Assembly: GCA_034111645.1 (NCBI GenBank)
Contig: JAWUWW010000008.1
Location: 1 to 64,000 of the forward strand
Direction of reading: 5' to 3'
From: CANLBN01 sp034111645
GTDB lineage: Bacteria > Pseudomonadota > Gammaproteobacteria > Pseudomonadales > Cellvibrionaceae
Length of the DNA: 64,000 nucleotides
This document shows, piece by piece, positions 1-8,871 of this stretch (position 1 is the first letter of the stretch; every line of letters starts with the position of its first letter). The position numbers and the translations under genes were made by a program. The notes under the pieces are model-generated. The model saw nothing but the letters and a program-made list of their open reading frames with translations, was not told the DNA's origin and ran no database searches.

Positions 1-393
1 TTAGAAATGGGCACTAAATTTGACAATAGCAAGGGTAAAAACCTGTATGATTTTTGGGGTAGCGAAATTACTAAGGCGATCAATCAGCAATTAAAATCTC
101 TGAAAAGCGAAGAAATTGTCAATTTAGCCTCAACTGAATACTTTAAAGCAGTTAAATCAAAAGAGTTAAATGCGCAACTGATTACGCCAATTTTTAAGGA
201 TAAAAAAAATGGTGAGTATAAAATCATTAGCTTTTATGCCAAAAAAGCGCGCGGTTTAATGAGTGCCTACGCGATTAAAAAGGGTATAACAGAGGCCGCT
301 AAATTGAAAAAGTTTAACCTAGAGGGTTATTCGTTCAGTAAAGAGCTATCAAAAGGTAATAATTGGGTATTTACCCGCGAAGAGCAGCATTAA
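1..393 (+). CDS. yaaA: YaaA family peroxide-stress protein, C-terminal part
   Basis: The reading frame is open from base 1, so the gene begins before the window and only about 130 C-terminal residues are present. YaaA proteins (UPF0246, DUF328) are about 255 residues and lower intracellular free iron during hydrogen peroxide stress, limiting DNA damage. The visible part carries family-typical stretches: LYDFWG, VNLASTEYFK, and KIISFYAKKARGLM. The protein has no signal peptide in this part and is expected to be cytosolic. The methionine near base 7 is internal, not the start. A hairpin terminator follows within 50 bp. Confidence 0.88.
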   Translation, partial: LEMGTKFDNSKGKNLYDFWGSEITKAINQQLKSLKSEEIVNLASTEYFKAVKSKELNAQLITPIFKDKKNGEYKIISFYAKKARGLMSAYAIKKGITEAAKLKKFNLEGYSFSKELSKGNNWVFTREEQH

Positions 394-440
394 TAACTGT
401 TTTAAATGGCCTAACGGTTAACGGGTATATTCAGAAAATT

Positions 441-467
441 AAAAGGCCGTCTACTTCACGGCCTTTT
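441..467. terminator. Bidirectional hairpin terminator
   Basis: AAAAGGCCGT and ACGGCCTTTT form a 10-bp perfect stem around a 7-nt loop, with A- and T-runs on the two sides, so it can act in both directions. It sits between the converging yaaA and lipoprotein genes and overlaps the last codons of the latter. Confidence 0.85.
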
Positions 468-774
468 CCTGTTGTAATTTCCACTCGCCTAAGGCTGCCT
501 CCCACGCTTTAAAATCTGCATAGGTCTGCCCGCCGGGGTCATTCTCACGCCGCCACTTTTTATAATCCTCAAAGGAGGCTGGCGTAGAGTCATCGACAAC
601 AAAAGTTTTCGCTTTAACGGTTGTGGTAGTAACTTCTCCCGTTTTTTTATTCTCAACGGTGGTAACTATATCGCTAGAATCTGGTAGCGGTGGATAAACC
701 TTCTTTGGCCCAAAAAAATAAGAGCATCCAGAAAGGATAAAGACCGTCAAAAGTAAGATTATTGGCATGCGCAT
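451..774 (-). CDS. Small putative lipoprotein of unknown function
   Basis: 107 residues. A hydrophobic leader (residues 4-14) ends in the lipobox LSGC, with the lipidated cysteine at residue 17, so the product is probably anchored in a membrane facing the periplasm. The mature part is short, Thr/Lys/Val rich (KKTGEVTTTTVKAK), then charged and Trp-rich (YKKWRREND, AWEAALGEWK). I do not recognise a family. Met3 is an alternative start; neither start has a clear ribosome-binding site. It ends inside the shared terminator with yaaA. Confidence 0.65.
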   Translation of the reverse strand: MRMPIILLLTVFILSGCSYFFGPKKVYPPLPDSSDIVTTVENKKTGEVTTTTVKAKTFVVDDSTPASFEDYKKWRRENDPGGQTYADFKAWEAALGEWKLQQEKAVK

Positions 775-948
775 AATTGTAATTGCTGAAGTTATGGTAA
801 ATCGTATATAAGAGGTAGATAGTAATCACCTAGCCCTAAGGTGTAAAGCTTATCTATGATATAGGCCCTAACTATCGTCTCCGGACAATATTTTTAAGGC
901 TTTGTTTTGAAAGAATGTTCTTAAGATAATGTTATCAAAACAGATAAT

Positions 949-1023
949 GTTCTAAATGCTATGGTTCTAAAGGCTATGGCTCTAAAGGCTATGGTTCTAA
1001 AGGCTATGGTTCTAAGGCCTACC
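949..1023 (+). repeat. 15-bp tandem repeat, five units
   Basis: Five consecutive units of about GTTCTAAAGGCTATG. The middle three are near identical (one T/C difference) and the outer two are degenerate. Because the period is five codons, every frame is periodic: one reads GSKGY repeats but has no start codon, another reads MVLKA repeats. It lies 120 bp upstream of the pstS Pho box. No known element was recognised. Confidence 0.85.
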
Positions 1024-1144
1024 ATTGCAGATCAAAAACAAAACTTCAAAGGTGAATATTAACATAGTCTTGCCTAAAGGGTTTTCTTCTTAATGACCTC
1101 ATACTGCACAAGATTTAATAAGTATCTGGAGATTATTAAATGAT

Positions 1145-1161
1145 TGTCATGTTAATGTCAC
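1145..1161 (+). promoter_or_regulatory. Pho box upstream of pstS
   Basis: TGTCAT and TGTCAC direct repeats start 11 bp apart, which is the established PhoB half-site arrangement. The site is about 95 bp before the pstS start. phoBR are encoded 4 kb away in this window, so PhoB activation of pstS under phosphate limitation is expected. Confidence 0.8.
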
Positions 1162-1253
1162 AATTAATGATTAATATACTTCCGAAATCAAGAAACACAG
1201 ATTACAAAAAGCAAACAACCTAATTACATAATAAATTTAATTGGAGAATTTCA

Positions 1254-2306
1254 ATGAAAAAACTTAGTTCTGCTGCATTGATCGCAGCTGCTGTATTAAC
1301 ACTCAGCACAACAGCGCATGCGGCGCGTGACAATATTAGTATTGTTGGTTCATCAACGGTATATCCTTTTTCAACTGCTGTTGCAGAAAAATTTGGTAAA
1401 ACAACTACCTTTAAAACACCTACAATCGAATCTACTGGCTCAGGCGGCGGTGCAAAACTATTTTGCGGCGGCGTAGGTGCAGGCCATCCTGACATTACTA
1501 ACTCTTCTCGTCGAATCAAGTCGAGCGAGTTTGAAACTTGTACTGCAAATGGCGTTAAAGTTGTTGAGATTTTAGTCGGTTTCGATGGGATTGTTGTTGC
1601 AAACGCTAAGACTTCGAGCCAGCTATCACTGACGCGGAAAGATTTATTTTTAGCGTTAGCTAAAGACGTCCCAAATCCTAATGGCAGCGAAAATTTTGTC
1701 GCTAACCCTTACAAAACATGGAAACAAGTAAACGCATCACTACCCGATGTCGAAATTGAAGTATTAGGTCCACCGCCAACTTCAGGTACTCGCGATGCGT
1801 TTGCAGAGTTAGTAATGGAAGGTGGTTGTAAGGAATATCCATTTATTAAAGCCATGAAAAAAACAGACAAGTCTGCTTATAAAGCTGTTTGTCATACCGT
1901 ACGTGAAGACGGCGCTTATGTTGAATCTGGTGAAAACGATAATTTAATTGTTCAAAAACTTCAAAAAAATCCAGATGCACTTGGTATATTTGGATTTAGC
2001 TTTTTAGAAGAAAATGCATCAAAAGTTCAGGGTTCTTTTATCGAGGGAATTTCACCAACATTTGATACAATCGCTGATAAAAGCTATCCGGTTTCTCGTC
2101 CATTATACTTTTATGTTAAAAAGAATCACGTAGGCGTAATTCCTGGCATCGAAGAATATATTGCTGAGTTTACTCAAGAGTCAACGTGGAATAAAGATGG
2201 TTATCTTGCCGAGCGCGGTATGATTCCACTATCTGATAGTTTACGTAAAAAATATTCAACAAATGCAAAATCACTGGTAGAAATGACATCAAGTGACTTT
2301 AAATAA
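1254..2306 (+). CDS. pstS: PstS-type periplasmic phosphate-binding protein
   Basis: 350 residues. A classic signal peptide (MKK, hydrophobic core, cleavage after AHA near residue 23) directs it to the periplasm, where it would bind phosphate for the Pst ABC transporter. The mature start has the family's phosphate-loop pattern ISIVGSSTVYPFSTAVAEKF, followed by TIESTGSGGGAKLFCGG, DITNSSRRI and the later SGTRDAF motif. The start has a good Shine-Dalgarno (TTGGAG). A Pho box lies upstream and a strong terminator 70 bp downstream, so it is monocistronic: pstC, pstA, pstB and phoU are absent from the neighbourhood and must be elsewhere if present. Confidence 0.93.
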   Translation: MKKLSSAALIAAAVLTLSTTAHAARDNISIVGSSTVYPFSTAVAEKFGKTTTFKTPTIESTGSGGGAKLFCGGVGAGHPDITNSSRRIKSSEFETCTANGVKVVEILVGFDGIVVANAKTSSQLSLTRKDLFLALAKDVPNPNGSENFVANPYKTWKQVNASLPDVEIEVLGPPPTSGTRDAFAELVMEGGCKEYPFIKAMKKTDKSAYKAVCHTVREDGAYVESGENDNLIVQKLQKNPDALGIFGFSFLEENASKVQGSFIEGISPTFDTIADKSYPVSRPLYFYVKKNHVGVIPGIEEYIAEFTQESTWNKDGYLAERGMIPLSDSLRKKYSTNAKSLVEMTSSDFK

Positions 2307-2375
2307 GATTTACTGAGTAGTAGTAATAGGATTAGACTTTAGATTAGTCTTGTTACAAAAAGTATACGTCACCGC

Positions 2376-2405
2376 AAAAGCCCTGTATTTTTACAGGGCT
2401 TTTTT
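2376..2405 (+). terminator. Rho-independent terminator of pstS
   Basis: AAAAGCCCTGTA pairs with TACAGGGCTTTT across a short T-rich loop and is followed by a T run. It lies 70 bp after the pstS stop and separates it from the next gene. Confidence 0.92.
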
Positions 2406-2616
2406 GTGTCTAATAAGCTAGCTTGACAATTGGTTTGCAAATAATGAAGAGGCCCTATAAGGTATCTTAAAATCACTGTATGAGCATAGCTAAGCGAGTT
2501 AGTTTGTTCTTGTTTTATAATTTTAATTGTTCGCGCAAATAAGAAACTTAACTAGTGTTGTCCTACAAACACAGTATAAAGAATATCCATAAATTAATAA
2601 AAAAGATAAATTGATA
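2406..2616. other. Intergenic region, nothing recognised
   Basis: AT-rich sequence between the pstS terminator and the methyltransferase gene. A TTGACA hexamer at 2423 has no well-spaced -10 partner. No RNA gene or repeat was seen. Confidence 0.4.
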
Positions 2617-3213
2617 ATGACAAAGCCCTATTCAGTAGCTTGCGAAAAAAATAGTGATGCCATTTTAAATGAGCTAACCAGGCTTTTAATAAAAACAAAG
2701 ACGGTCTTAGAAATTGGCAGTGGTACCGGTCAGCATGCTGTTTATTTCGCCTCGCATTTAAAACATCTTATTTGGCAAGCTAGCGACATAGCCGATAACC
2801 ATCAGGGGATTAATTGTTGGCTCGATGAAGCACAGTTAACTAATCTACTAGCGCCAATTACTGTTGATGTGACACAAGATTCATTAATAAATAATAGCTA
2901 CGATGCAATTTTTATGGCAAATACTTTACATATAATGTCTTGGCTTGCTGTTCAAAAATGTATAAAAAGAGCGTCACTCTGTTTGAATGCTAAGGGTTTA
3001 TTAATAGTGTATGGCCCCTTTAATTATAGAGGCGAATTTACCAGCGCAAGTAATCAACAGTTCGATCTGCACCTAAAATCATCTAATGCTGAACGTGGCA
3101 TTCGAGATTTTGAAAAAGTTAATCGCTTAGCCAATGATGCAGGGTTTTTTCTTAAAGAAGATAATACGATGCCGTCCAATAATCGATTATTAGTATGGCA
3201 ACTAAACGGATAA
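2617..3213 (+). CDS. DUF938 SAM-dependent methyltransferase-like protein
   Basis: About 198 residues. Motif I of class I methyltransferases is plain (VLEIGSGTGQHAVYFA), followed by the acidic strand end WQASDIADN and the DUF938 pattern YDAIFMANTLHIMSW, and later GLLIVYGPFNYRGEFTS. The substrate of DUF938 proteins is not established. An upstream in-frame TTG (2611) is possible, but the ATG at 2617 fits the family N-terminus (MTKPYSVACEKN). The next gene starts immediately after the stop, so the two are likely cotranscribed. Confidence 0.85.
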   Translation: MTKPYSVACEKNSDAILNELTRLLIKTKTVLEIGSGTGQHAVYFASHLKHLIWQASDIADNHQGINCWLDEAQLTNLLAPITVDVTQDSLINNSYDAIFMANTLHIMSWLAVQKCIKRASLCLNAKGLLIVYGPFNYRGEFTSASNQQFDLHLKSSNAERGIRDFEKVNRLANDAGFFLKEDNTMPSNNRLLVWQLNG

Positions 3214-3843
3214 ATGATGTCAATTACACTGTTCGAGTTTTTAGATTTTTTTGGTGTTGCTGTATTTGCTATATCGGGTGCATTAACCGCAAGTTATAAA
3301 AAGTTAGATATTTTTGGCGTTCTCGTCGTTGCGATAATTACCTGTCTCGGTGGAGGCACCGTCAGAGATTTATTAATAGGTGCTTACCCCATCGTCTGGA
3401 TTGAAAACACCTATTATCTTTGGGTGGGCTGCGCCGCAGCAATATGTACCTTTATTGTTGTAAAGTATTATCGAATGCCAATGCGAGTATTAGAAGTTTG
3501 CGATGCTATTGGCTTAGCTTTTTTTACGATTGCAGGCATACAAAAAGCACAAATGTTAGGTTTTACACCAGAGATTAGTCTGATAATGGGTGTGTTTACG
3601 GGTGTTGTAGGTGGCATTTTAAGAGACGTACTTTGCAATGATATACCACTTATTTTTCATAAAGAAATTTATGCGTCAGCCGCCATTAGTGGAGGTTTAT
3701 TGTTTTTAATGTTGCAGCTTTTGAATGTTGCGGATGGCTTATCTATCGTGTTGGGCATGACGGCAATTTTAGCACTGCGTATTGCTGCAATTTTTATGGG
3801 CTTATCGTTACCTAGATTTTTATTTAGTAATAATAAACCCTAG
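3214..3843 (+). CDS. TRIC-type (UPF0126) membrane channel family protein
   Basis: 209 residues and mostly hydrophobic, with about seven predicted membrane segments. It has the two-fold internal repeat of prokaryotic trimeric intracellular cation channel proteins (YadS/YicG type): AISGALTAS with GGGTVRDLL in the first half and AGIQKAQ with VVGGILRDVLCND in the second. These form homotrimeric monovalent cation channels in the inner membrane. The ATG directly abuts the stop of the DUF938 gene (a second ATG follows at 3217), which implies translational coupling. Confidence 0.88.
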   Translation: MMSITLFEFLDFFGVAVFAISGALTASYKKLDIFGVLVVAIITCLGGGTVRDLLIGAYPIVWIENTYYLWVGCAAAICTFIVVKYYRMPMRVLEVCDAIGLAFFTIAGIQKAQMLGFTPEISLIMGVFTGVVGGILRDVLCNDIPLIFHKEIYASAAISGGLLFLMLQLLNVADGLSIVLGMTAILALRIAAIFMGLSLPRFLFSNNKP

Positions 3844-3912
3844 TAGATATATCATCATTTGTAATCGCGTATTTATAACGAAACTAAACTAGTAATAACC
3901 GACTACGGTTTT

Positions 3913-5052
3913 TTATTGCTCTACTTTAAAAGGTAGGCGTTGACTGGCATGTTGAATATAGGCGCCTATTTCGTCTGTTTCTGTATCAATAAATCGTCTA
4001 ATAGCATCTTCAAATGATTGGTTTTCTATCCAGTGATGCGAGTAGGTTTTTATAGGGGTAAAACCTCGCTGTATTTTATGCTCGCCCTGAGCGCCAGGGT
4101 CGAAGCGTTCAATGTTATTTTCAATGGCATATTCAATGCCTTTATAATAACAAGCCTCAAAGTGCAGCTGATCATATTCATCTTTACAGCCCCAATAGCG
4201 ACCATAGAGAACTTTACTGTCTTTAAAATAAAGCGAGGCTGCAATAATATCGCCATCTTTAGTCGCCTGAACCATTACCAAATGTTCATTAAGATGTTGG
4301 GTTAAAAGAGGAAAAAATGCTTCTGTTAAGTATCCTTGTCGGCCGCTGCGCTTATAATAAGTGAGGTGATAAAATAAATAAAAATGATGCCAATCATTTG
4401 CATTGATTTCAACTCCTGTTTTGACGCTTAATGTAATACCTTGATCATAAACTTTCTGTCTTTCCTTTTTTAAGTTTTTTCGCTTACGCGAGGCGAAGGA
4501 TTCTAAAAAATGATCAAAGCTTTGATAGCCTTTATTTAGCCAATGATATTGACAGCCCGTACGCATCAAATATTTTTTGTCATCAAAAAAAACGCTGTCT
4601 TTTTTTTCGGTAAATAAAAAATGTGTCGATGATAGATTTAATTTTTTTGCCTCTAACTCAATCGATTTAAATAAGAAGTCAGCGACTATTTTTGCATCAT
4701 ACTCTTTTGCTATTGCCCAGCGCGGCCCTGTTGCCGGAGTAAAAGGTATAGCATTTAATAACTTTGGATAATATTCATAACCATGACGAAGAAAAGCATC
4801 GGCCCAGGCCCAGTCAAAAACATACTCACCGTAGGAGTGATATTTTAAAAATAAAGGCATCACTGCGATAACTTCGTCGTCTTCTTTGATTAACAGATGA
4901 TGCGGCTGCCAGCCTGTCTCTTTTATTGTGCTGCCACTATTTTCTAGGGCAGCAAAAAACTCATGACGTAAAAATGGATAATCAGTTTCGCACAATTTAT
5001 TCCAGTCTATGGCATCTATAGCGTTAATCGTCGAAATGAACTGACAGTGCAT
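3913..5052 (-). CDS. FemAB/GNAT-like N-acyltransferase (COG3146 family)
   Basis: 379 residues, cytosolic. It matches the long family of predicted N-acyltransferases related to FemAB peptidoglycan enzymes: ETGWQPHHLLI near residue 42, SFASRKRKNLKKERQKV near 185, a GNAT-like strand-loop (IIAASLYFKDSKVLYGRYWGC) and the C-terminal FDPGAQGEHKIQRGF motif. The acceptor is not established for this family. The gene stands alone, convergent with the TRIC gene, and 380 bp of non-coding sequence precede it. Confidence 0.82.
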   Translation of the reverse strand: MHCQFISTINAIDAIDWNKLCETDYPFLRHEFFAALENSGSTIKETGWQPHHLLIKEDDEVIAVMPLFLKYHSYGEYVFDWAWADAFLRHGYEYYPKLLNAIPFTPATGPRWAIAKEYDAKIVADFLFKSIELEAKKLNLSSTHFLFTEKKDSVFFDDKKYLMRTGCQYHWLNKGYQSFDHFLESFASRKRKNLKKERQKVYDQGITLSVKTGVEINANDWHHFYLFYHLTYYKRSGRQGYLTEAFFPLLTQHLNEHLVMVQATKDGDIIAASLYFKDSKVLYGRYWGCKDEYDQLHFEACYYKGIEYAIENNIERFDPGAQGEHKIQRGFTPIKTYSHHWIENQSFEDAIRRFIDTETDEIGAYIQHASQRLPFKVEQ

Positions 5053-5435
5053 AAATTAAAACTCGAAAATAAATGAGGGTAAATGGCGTAAATGTTAAGG
5101 ATTTTTTATCAATGAAGATCAAGCATGCTAATACAATCGATCATTAAAAAAGAGACTAAATTTAATCCCAATAGTAATTGTTGCGAACATTTGAGTCCAA
5201 AATTGTGAACTTCAAAGAATATTGATTTTAATTTTTTACGATGGAAGCGTGCCTACGTATCTTTTGCCATCATAAATAACACATAAACGGATCATTAACG
5301 TAATTAACAATGAGTAAAAGCGGATGAAAAGTTAGCTTATTGACCGATCTTTTTTGAGCCTGTACCTAATTTTTGTTTATAAGTAGATTCGTTATGATGA
5401 CCTAGCTAGTTACTGATACTAGGATGGTACTGATA
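5053..5435. other. Intergenic region with a short tandem duplication at the phoR end
   Basis: No gene seen. TACTGATACTAGGATGG at 5411-5427 is followed at once by TACTGATACTAAGATGC (5428-5444), a 17-bp imperfect tandem repeat whose second copy contains the phoR stop codon. The rest is AT-rich with no hairpin that would clearly terminate phoR. Confidence 0.55.
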
Positions 5436-6785
5436 CTAAGATGCAATGTTGTTCTTGAGCGCTATGTTTTGCGCGTTAGTGTTTGCGCTTGATGTTTTTA
5501 CACGTTTCTCGGGAAAAATACACCCAAAAGTACTGCCCTGACCATAGGTACTTTGTATCTGTAAGCGTCCATCGTGACGGATTAAAATATGCTTCACAAT
5601 AGCAAGTCCTAGGCCGGTTCCGCCGGTTTGAATGGACCGGCTAGAGTCAACACGGTAAAAACGTTCAGTCAGGCGGCTAATATGTTGTTGTTCTATGCCT
5701 ATGCCTTTGTCTTTAAACTCGATAAGTAAATTATTGGCAAGATTTATTGATACCTTAATCTCTATGCATTTACCTTCTGGCGAATACTTAACAGCGTTTG
5801 TTAGCAGATTAGAAAAGGCACTATGTAGCTCGCGCGCGTTACCTAGTAGTAGAATATCTTTATCACAAGTTAGCGAAACTGGGTACTTGTCACCACTGAT
5901 GGCTCTAGCTTCATCGCAAATTAATTCTAATAAAGAATTTAATTCTACGTATTCTTGAGCCTTTTTAACGACTTCAGTTTCTAACTTTGAAAGCATCGTA
6001 AGATCATTAATTAGGGTGGTCATTCTCAAGGACTGCTGTTGCATTTGATGTAATGCCTTCAGGTGCTGAGCCTTCGAACCCTCGGGAAGGCTATCTTCCA
6101 ATACTTCAAGATAGCCGCGAATAACCGTTAGCGGGGTTCGCAGTTCGTGACTGACGTTAGCTACAAAATCCTTACGCATCTGCTCGAGTCGGTAAATACG
6201 ACTGACATCACGTATGACTAGTAGCGCTTCCCCCTGACCAAATGGCGTAAATTGATATTCTAGTTGTGTTTCTTGATTTCGTGGGGATGGCAAAGTTAAA
6301 GGAATGCTGTAGCTATTAGATTCGAGATAGGCAACAAAATCTGGATGACGGATAAAATTAATAATCGAACTGCCGGTATCTCTGGGCTTTAAATCGAGTA
6401 GCCCCTCGGTGGCTTCGTTCCACCAGCTCAACGCATAATTACGGTTAAGCAAGATGACGGCATCGTTAAGTGCAGAAGTTGTTGCTGTTACACGAGCGAT
6501 CGTTGATTTGAAACGCTTTTTCTCGCGAATCTCACGACGCTTACGGCGACTTAGAAGATCAAAAATTTCACCCCACAAGCCATTCGCATCAGGAACCTCT
6601 TGTAATCTGTGGTGTTTTAGCCATTTTAGCAGACGCCGCATATTCATTAGCTGATAGCTAATATATAGCAAAGTGCCTGCAATAATCGTGAGCAGCACTT
6701 GACCCAGCAATAGCCCTATGACAACACATAGTACTAACCAACCAAGCAGTCTATTTATTTCTGACCTAACGCCGTGTTGAGGCAA
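5436..6785 (-). CDS. phoR: Phosphate-regulon sensor histidine kinase PhoR
   Basis: 449 residues. Two closely spaced membrane segments (about 13-45) anchor the protein. A PAS-like region (about 100-200, NDAVILLNRNYALSWWNEA) precedes the HisKA domain, with the phosphorylated histidine at 213 in NVSHELRTPLTVIRGY, and an HATPase domain with N box (FSNLLTNAVKYSPEG), DKGIGI and GGTGLGLAIVKHI. It phosphorylates PhoB when phosphate is scarce. It lies 33 bp downstream of phoB in the same operon. The short N-terminus without a large periplasmic domain is normal for PhoR. Confidence 0.95.
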   Translation of the reverse strand: MPQHGVRSEINRLLGWLVLCVVIGLLLGQVLLTIIAGTLLYISYQLMNMRRLLKWLKHHRLQEVPDANGLWGEIFDLLSRRKRREIREKKRFKSTIARVTATTSALNDAVILLNRNYALSWWNEATEGLLDLKPRDTGSSIINFIRHPDFVAYLESNSYSIPLTLPSPRNQETQLEYQFTPFGQGEALLVIRDVSRIYRLEQMRKDFVANVSHELRTPLTVIRGYLEVLEDSLPEGSKAQHLKALHQMQQQSLRMTTLINDLTMLSKLETEVVKKAQEYVELNSLLELICDEARAISGDKYPVSLTCDKDILLLGNARELHSAFSNLLTNAVKYSPEGKCIEIKVSINLANNLLIEFKDKGIGIEQQHISRLTERFYRVDSSRSIQTGGTGLGLAIVKHILIRHDGRLQIQSTYGQGSTFGCIFPEKRVKTSSANTNAQNIALKNNIAS

Positions 6786-6818
6786 GAGCGAATTCCCATT
6801 AGCATTAAAAGACGTATT

Positions 6819-7541
6819 TTATGCTTTTATAGCTAACTTAGTCGAGAACCTATAACCGGTTCCTCGCACTGTTTGAATAAAACGATCATAATTTTCAATA
6901 ATTAAAGCTTTGCGTAGGCGCCTTATATGCACATCAACGGTACGCTCTTCTACATAAACATTACCGCCCCAAACATGGTCTAGCAATTGGCTACGGGTAT
7001 AGGCGCGATTTTGGTGAGTTAAAAAAAACTCCAATAACCGATATTCAGTAGGACCCATTTGCAAGGTTTGCTCGCTAATCGTGACCACGTGGCTGATGGG
7101 ATCCATACATAAATCGCCGATGACGATGGGCTCGTCAATGGCAACGGTATTTGCGCGCCTTAAAACAGCTTTTAATCGAGCGACTAATTCTCTGGGTGAA
7201 AATGGCTTGGTAATATAGTCATCTGCACCGACTTCAAGACCTTGAATTTTATTATCCTCTTCACCCTTTGCTGTCAGCATGATGATCGGAATAGATTGGG
7301 TGAGCTCATCCTTTTTCAAGCGCCTAGCGAGCTCAATGCCGCTAGTGACAGGAAGCATCCAATCTAAAAGAATTAAATCTGGTTTTTCATCAATAATTAT
7401 TGAGTGGGCTTGCTGCGCGTCTTCGGCTTCGAGACAACGATAATCTGCCATTTCTAGGGCAACTCGTAACATATCGCGAATAGGTGCTTCGTCGTCAACT
7501 ATCAAAATAGTTTTGATTTGATGTGTGTTATCTAAGCTCAT
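6819..7541 (-). CDS. phoB: Phosphate-regulon response regulator PhoB
   Basis: 240 residues. An N-terminal receiver domain (about 10-125) has the acidic pair DDE near 16, phosphorylated Asp60 in LILLDWMLP, the Thr of MLTAK and Lys of TKPFSPRE. A C-terminal winged-helix domain (about 140-235) shows the PhoB pattern GPTEYRLLEFFLTHQNRAYTR, VEERTVDVHIRRLRKAL and VRGTGYRF. It binds Pho boxes; one lies upstream of this gene, indicating autoregulation, and others precede pstS and phnC in the window. First gene of phoB-phoR. Confidence 0.96.
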   Translation of the reverse strand: MSLDNTHQIKTILIVDDEAPIRDMLRVALEMADYRCLEAEDAQQAHSIIIDEKPDLILLDWMLPVTSGIELARRLKKDELTQSIPIIMLTAKGEEDNKIQGLEVGADDYITKPFSPRELVARLKAVLRRANTVAIDEPIVIGDLCMDPISHVVTISEQTLQMGPTEYRLLEFFLTHQNRAYTRSQLLDHVWGGNVYVEERTVDVHIRRLRKALIIENYDRFIQTVRGTGYRFSTKLAIKA

Positions 7542-7638
7542 TCTATCTGGCTCTCTTTTTAAGGATCAGACTATCTAGATTAAGACAGCTAAATCTTAGC
7601 AAACATATAGTTAATACTATCTATTAAATAACGATTGT

Positions 7639-7655
7639 ATGACAGTTATATGACA
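7639..7655 (-). promoter_or_regulatory. Pho box upstream of phoB
   Basis: On the minus strand TGTCAT-ATAAC-TGTCAT gives two half-sites exactly 11 bp apart, close to the PhoB consensus. It is about 100 bp before the phoB start, fitting positive autoregulation of phoBR. Confidence 0.82.
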
Positions 7656-7819
7656 ACAAGAGATATTAATAATTTATGAGGCTTTTGCAAGAGAGTGATT
7701 TTGAGACATAGCTTAAGTTTTCAAGCAAAATCGAACATTAAAATTGAAACAAGAAAGCCTATTTTATATTGCTTAAGATTAATTAAAACTGTCGGCGAGG
7801 CTAAAATATTGAACGATTA

Positions 7820-8692
7820 TTAGCTCATCAAATAGCTAAGGGCAATGCCTAAAAATATAACTAGGCCAAGCCAATTATTATTCAGAAAGGCTTTAAAATA
7901 ATAGGCTGTTTGACCATAGCTCAACAGTAATTGTTGATAAATCATCAGGGCCGTGACAGCCATAATCGCTAAATAATAAATATTCGTTAAGTCAAAGCGT
8001 TGCCCTATCAATATAAAGCCGAACAATGTGAGCACTTGTAAGCTGCCAATAATAACTAGCTCGTTACCTTCAAATAAAATAGCGGTTGATTTAACGCCAA
8101 TTTTTTTATCGAATTCACGATCAACCATGCCATAAAAAGTATCGTAAACCACAGTCCAAAGTAAGTTAGTGCAATATATAACAATGATTAGAGGATCGAG
8201 AGTATTGTTAGTGGCAGCAAATGCCATAGGTATACTCATTGAAAAAGCAGCACCCAAAACCACTTGGGGTAGATGAGTGAAGCGTTTCATAAAGGGGTAG
8301 ATGCTAGCGAGTAAAACAGCAATAAACGCTAGACCGATCGTCAGTAAATTGGTGAGTAATACAAGTCCAAAGGCCAATACTAGCAGGGCTATAAACGTTA
8401 TTTTTGCATGAGTTAAGTGGAGAGCACCCGAAGCCAAAGGACGATGATGAGTGCGCGCCACATGTTTATCTATATTGCGATCAGCAATATCATTAATTAC
8501 ACAACCTGCGGCGCGCATTACGACCACACCAAGCGTAAAAATAACTAGCAAGCCCGCATTTGGCAGCCCTTCTGCTGCCAACCATAGAGCCCACCACGTT
8601 GGCCATAACAACAATAATGTCCCAATTGGACGATCGAAGCGCATTAGTTGCCAATAAGGTTTAGCGATTTTGATAAAAGGACGTGCGCGCAT
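7820..8692 (-). CDS. ubiA: 4-hydroxybenzoate octaprenyltransferase UbiA
   Basis: 290 residues with about eight or nine membrane segments. It prenylates 4-hydroxybenzoate in ubiquinone synthesis at the inner membrane. Both Asp-rich motifs are intact: NDIADRNIDKHVARTHHRPLASG (about 67-90) and YDTFYGMVDREFDKKIGVKST (about 183-203). The length is usual for the family. It follows ubiC by 180 bp on the same strand. Together they convert chorismate to the prenylated quinone precursor. Confidence 0.95.
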   Translation of the reverse strand: MRARPFIKIAKPYWQLMRFDRPIGTLLLLWPTWWALWLAAEGLPNAGLLVIFTLGVVVMRAAGCVINDIADRNIDKHVARTHHRPLASGALHLTHAKITFIALLVLAFGLVLLTNLLTIGLAFIAVLLASIYPFMKRFTHLPQVVLGAAFSMSIPMAFAATNNTLDPLIIVIYCTNLLWTVVYDTFYGMVDREFDKKIGVKSTAILFEGNELVIIGSLQVLTLFGFILIGQRFDLTNIYYLAIMAVTALMIYQQLLLSYGQTAYYFKAFLNNNWLGLVIFLGIALSYLMS

Positions 8693-8871
8693 AGATAAAA
8701 ATAAATTTTAGAATTGGTAACGATAATATTACATTGATGCGATTAGATTGAAAGTACTTAATTGAGATCGCCTATAGACATGACTAGTTTTTAGTACAGT
8801 CATAGATCACATTAATGCATCAGAGGATGTATTTTATCATCAAGCAAGATAGCGTTTGTGCTATTTATTGA

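Larger units (their letters stand above)
775..1253. other. Intergenic region upstream of pstS
   Basis: 479 bp without a convincing gene. It holds a 15-bp tandem repeat (949-1023) and the pstS Pho box (1145-1161). One frame over the repeat, from an ATG at 961, is open for 33 codons, but it has no ribosome-binding site and its sequence is mostly the repeat, so it is not called a gene. Confidence 0.6.

Noticed and set aside
949..1023. CRISPR-like array
   Set aside because: Units are contiguous 15-mers without spacers and there are no cas genes.
949..1062. Small protein gene over the 15-bp repeats
   Set aside because: No ribosome-binding site, and the coding appearance follows automatically from a repeat period divisible by three.
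1220..1519. Minus-strand open frame across the pstS start
   Set aside because: It lies opposite the signal peptide and phosphate loop of pstS and resembles no protein; it is a shadow of the real gene.
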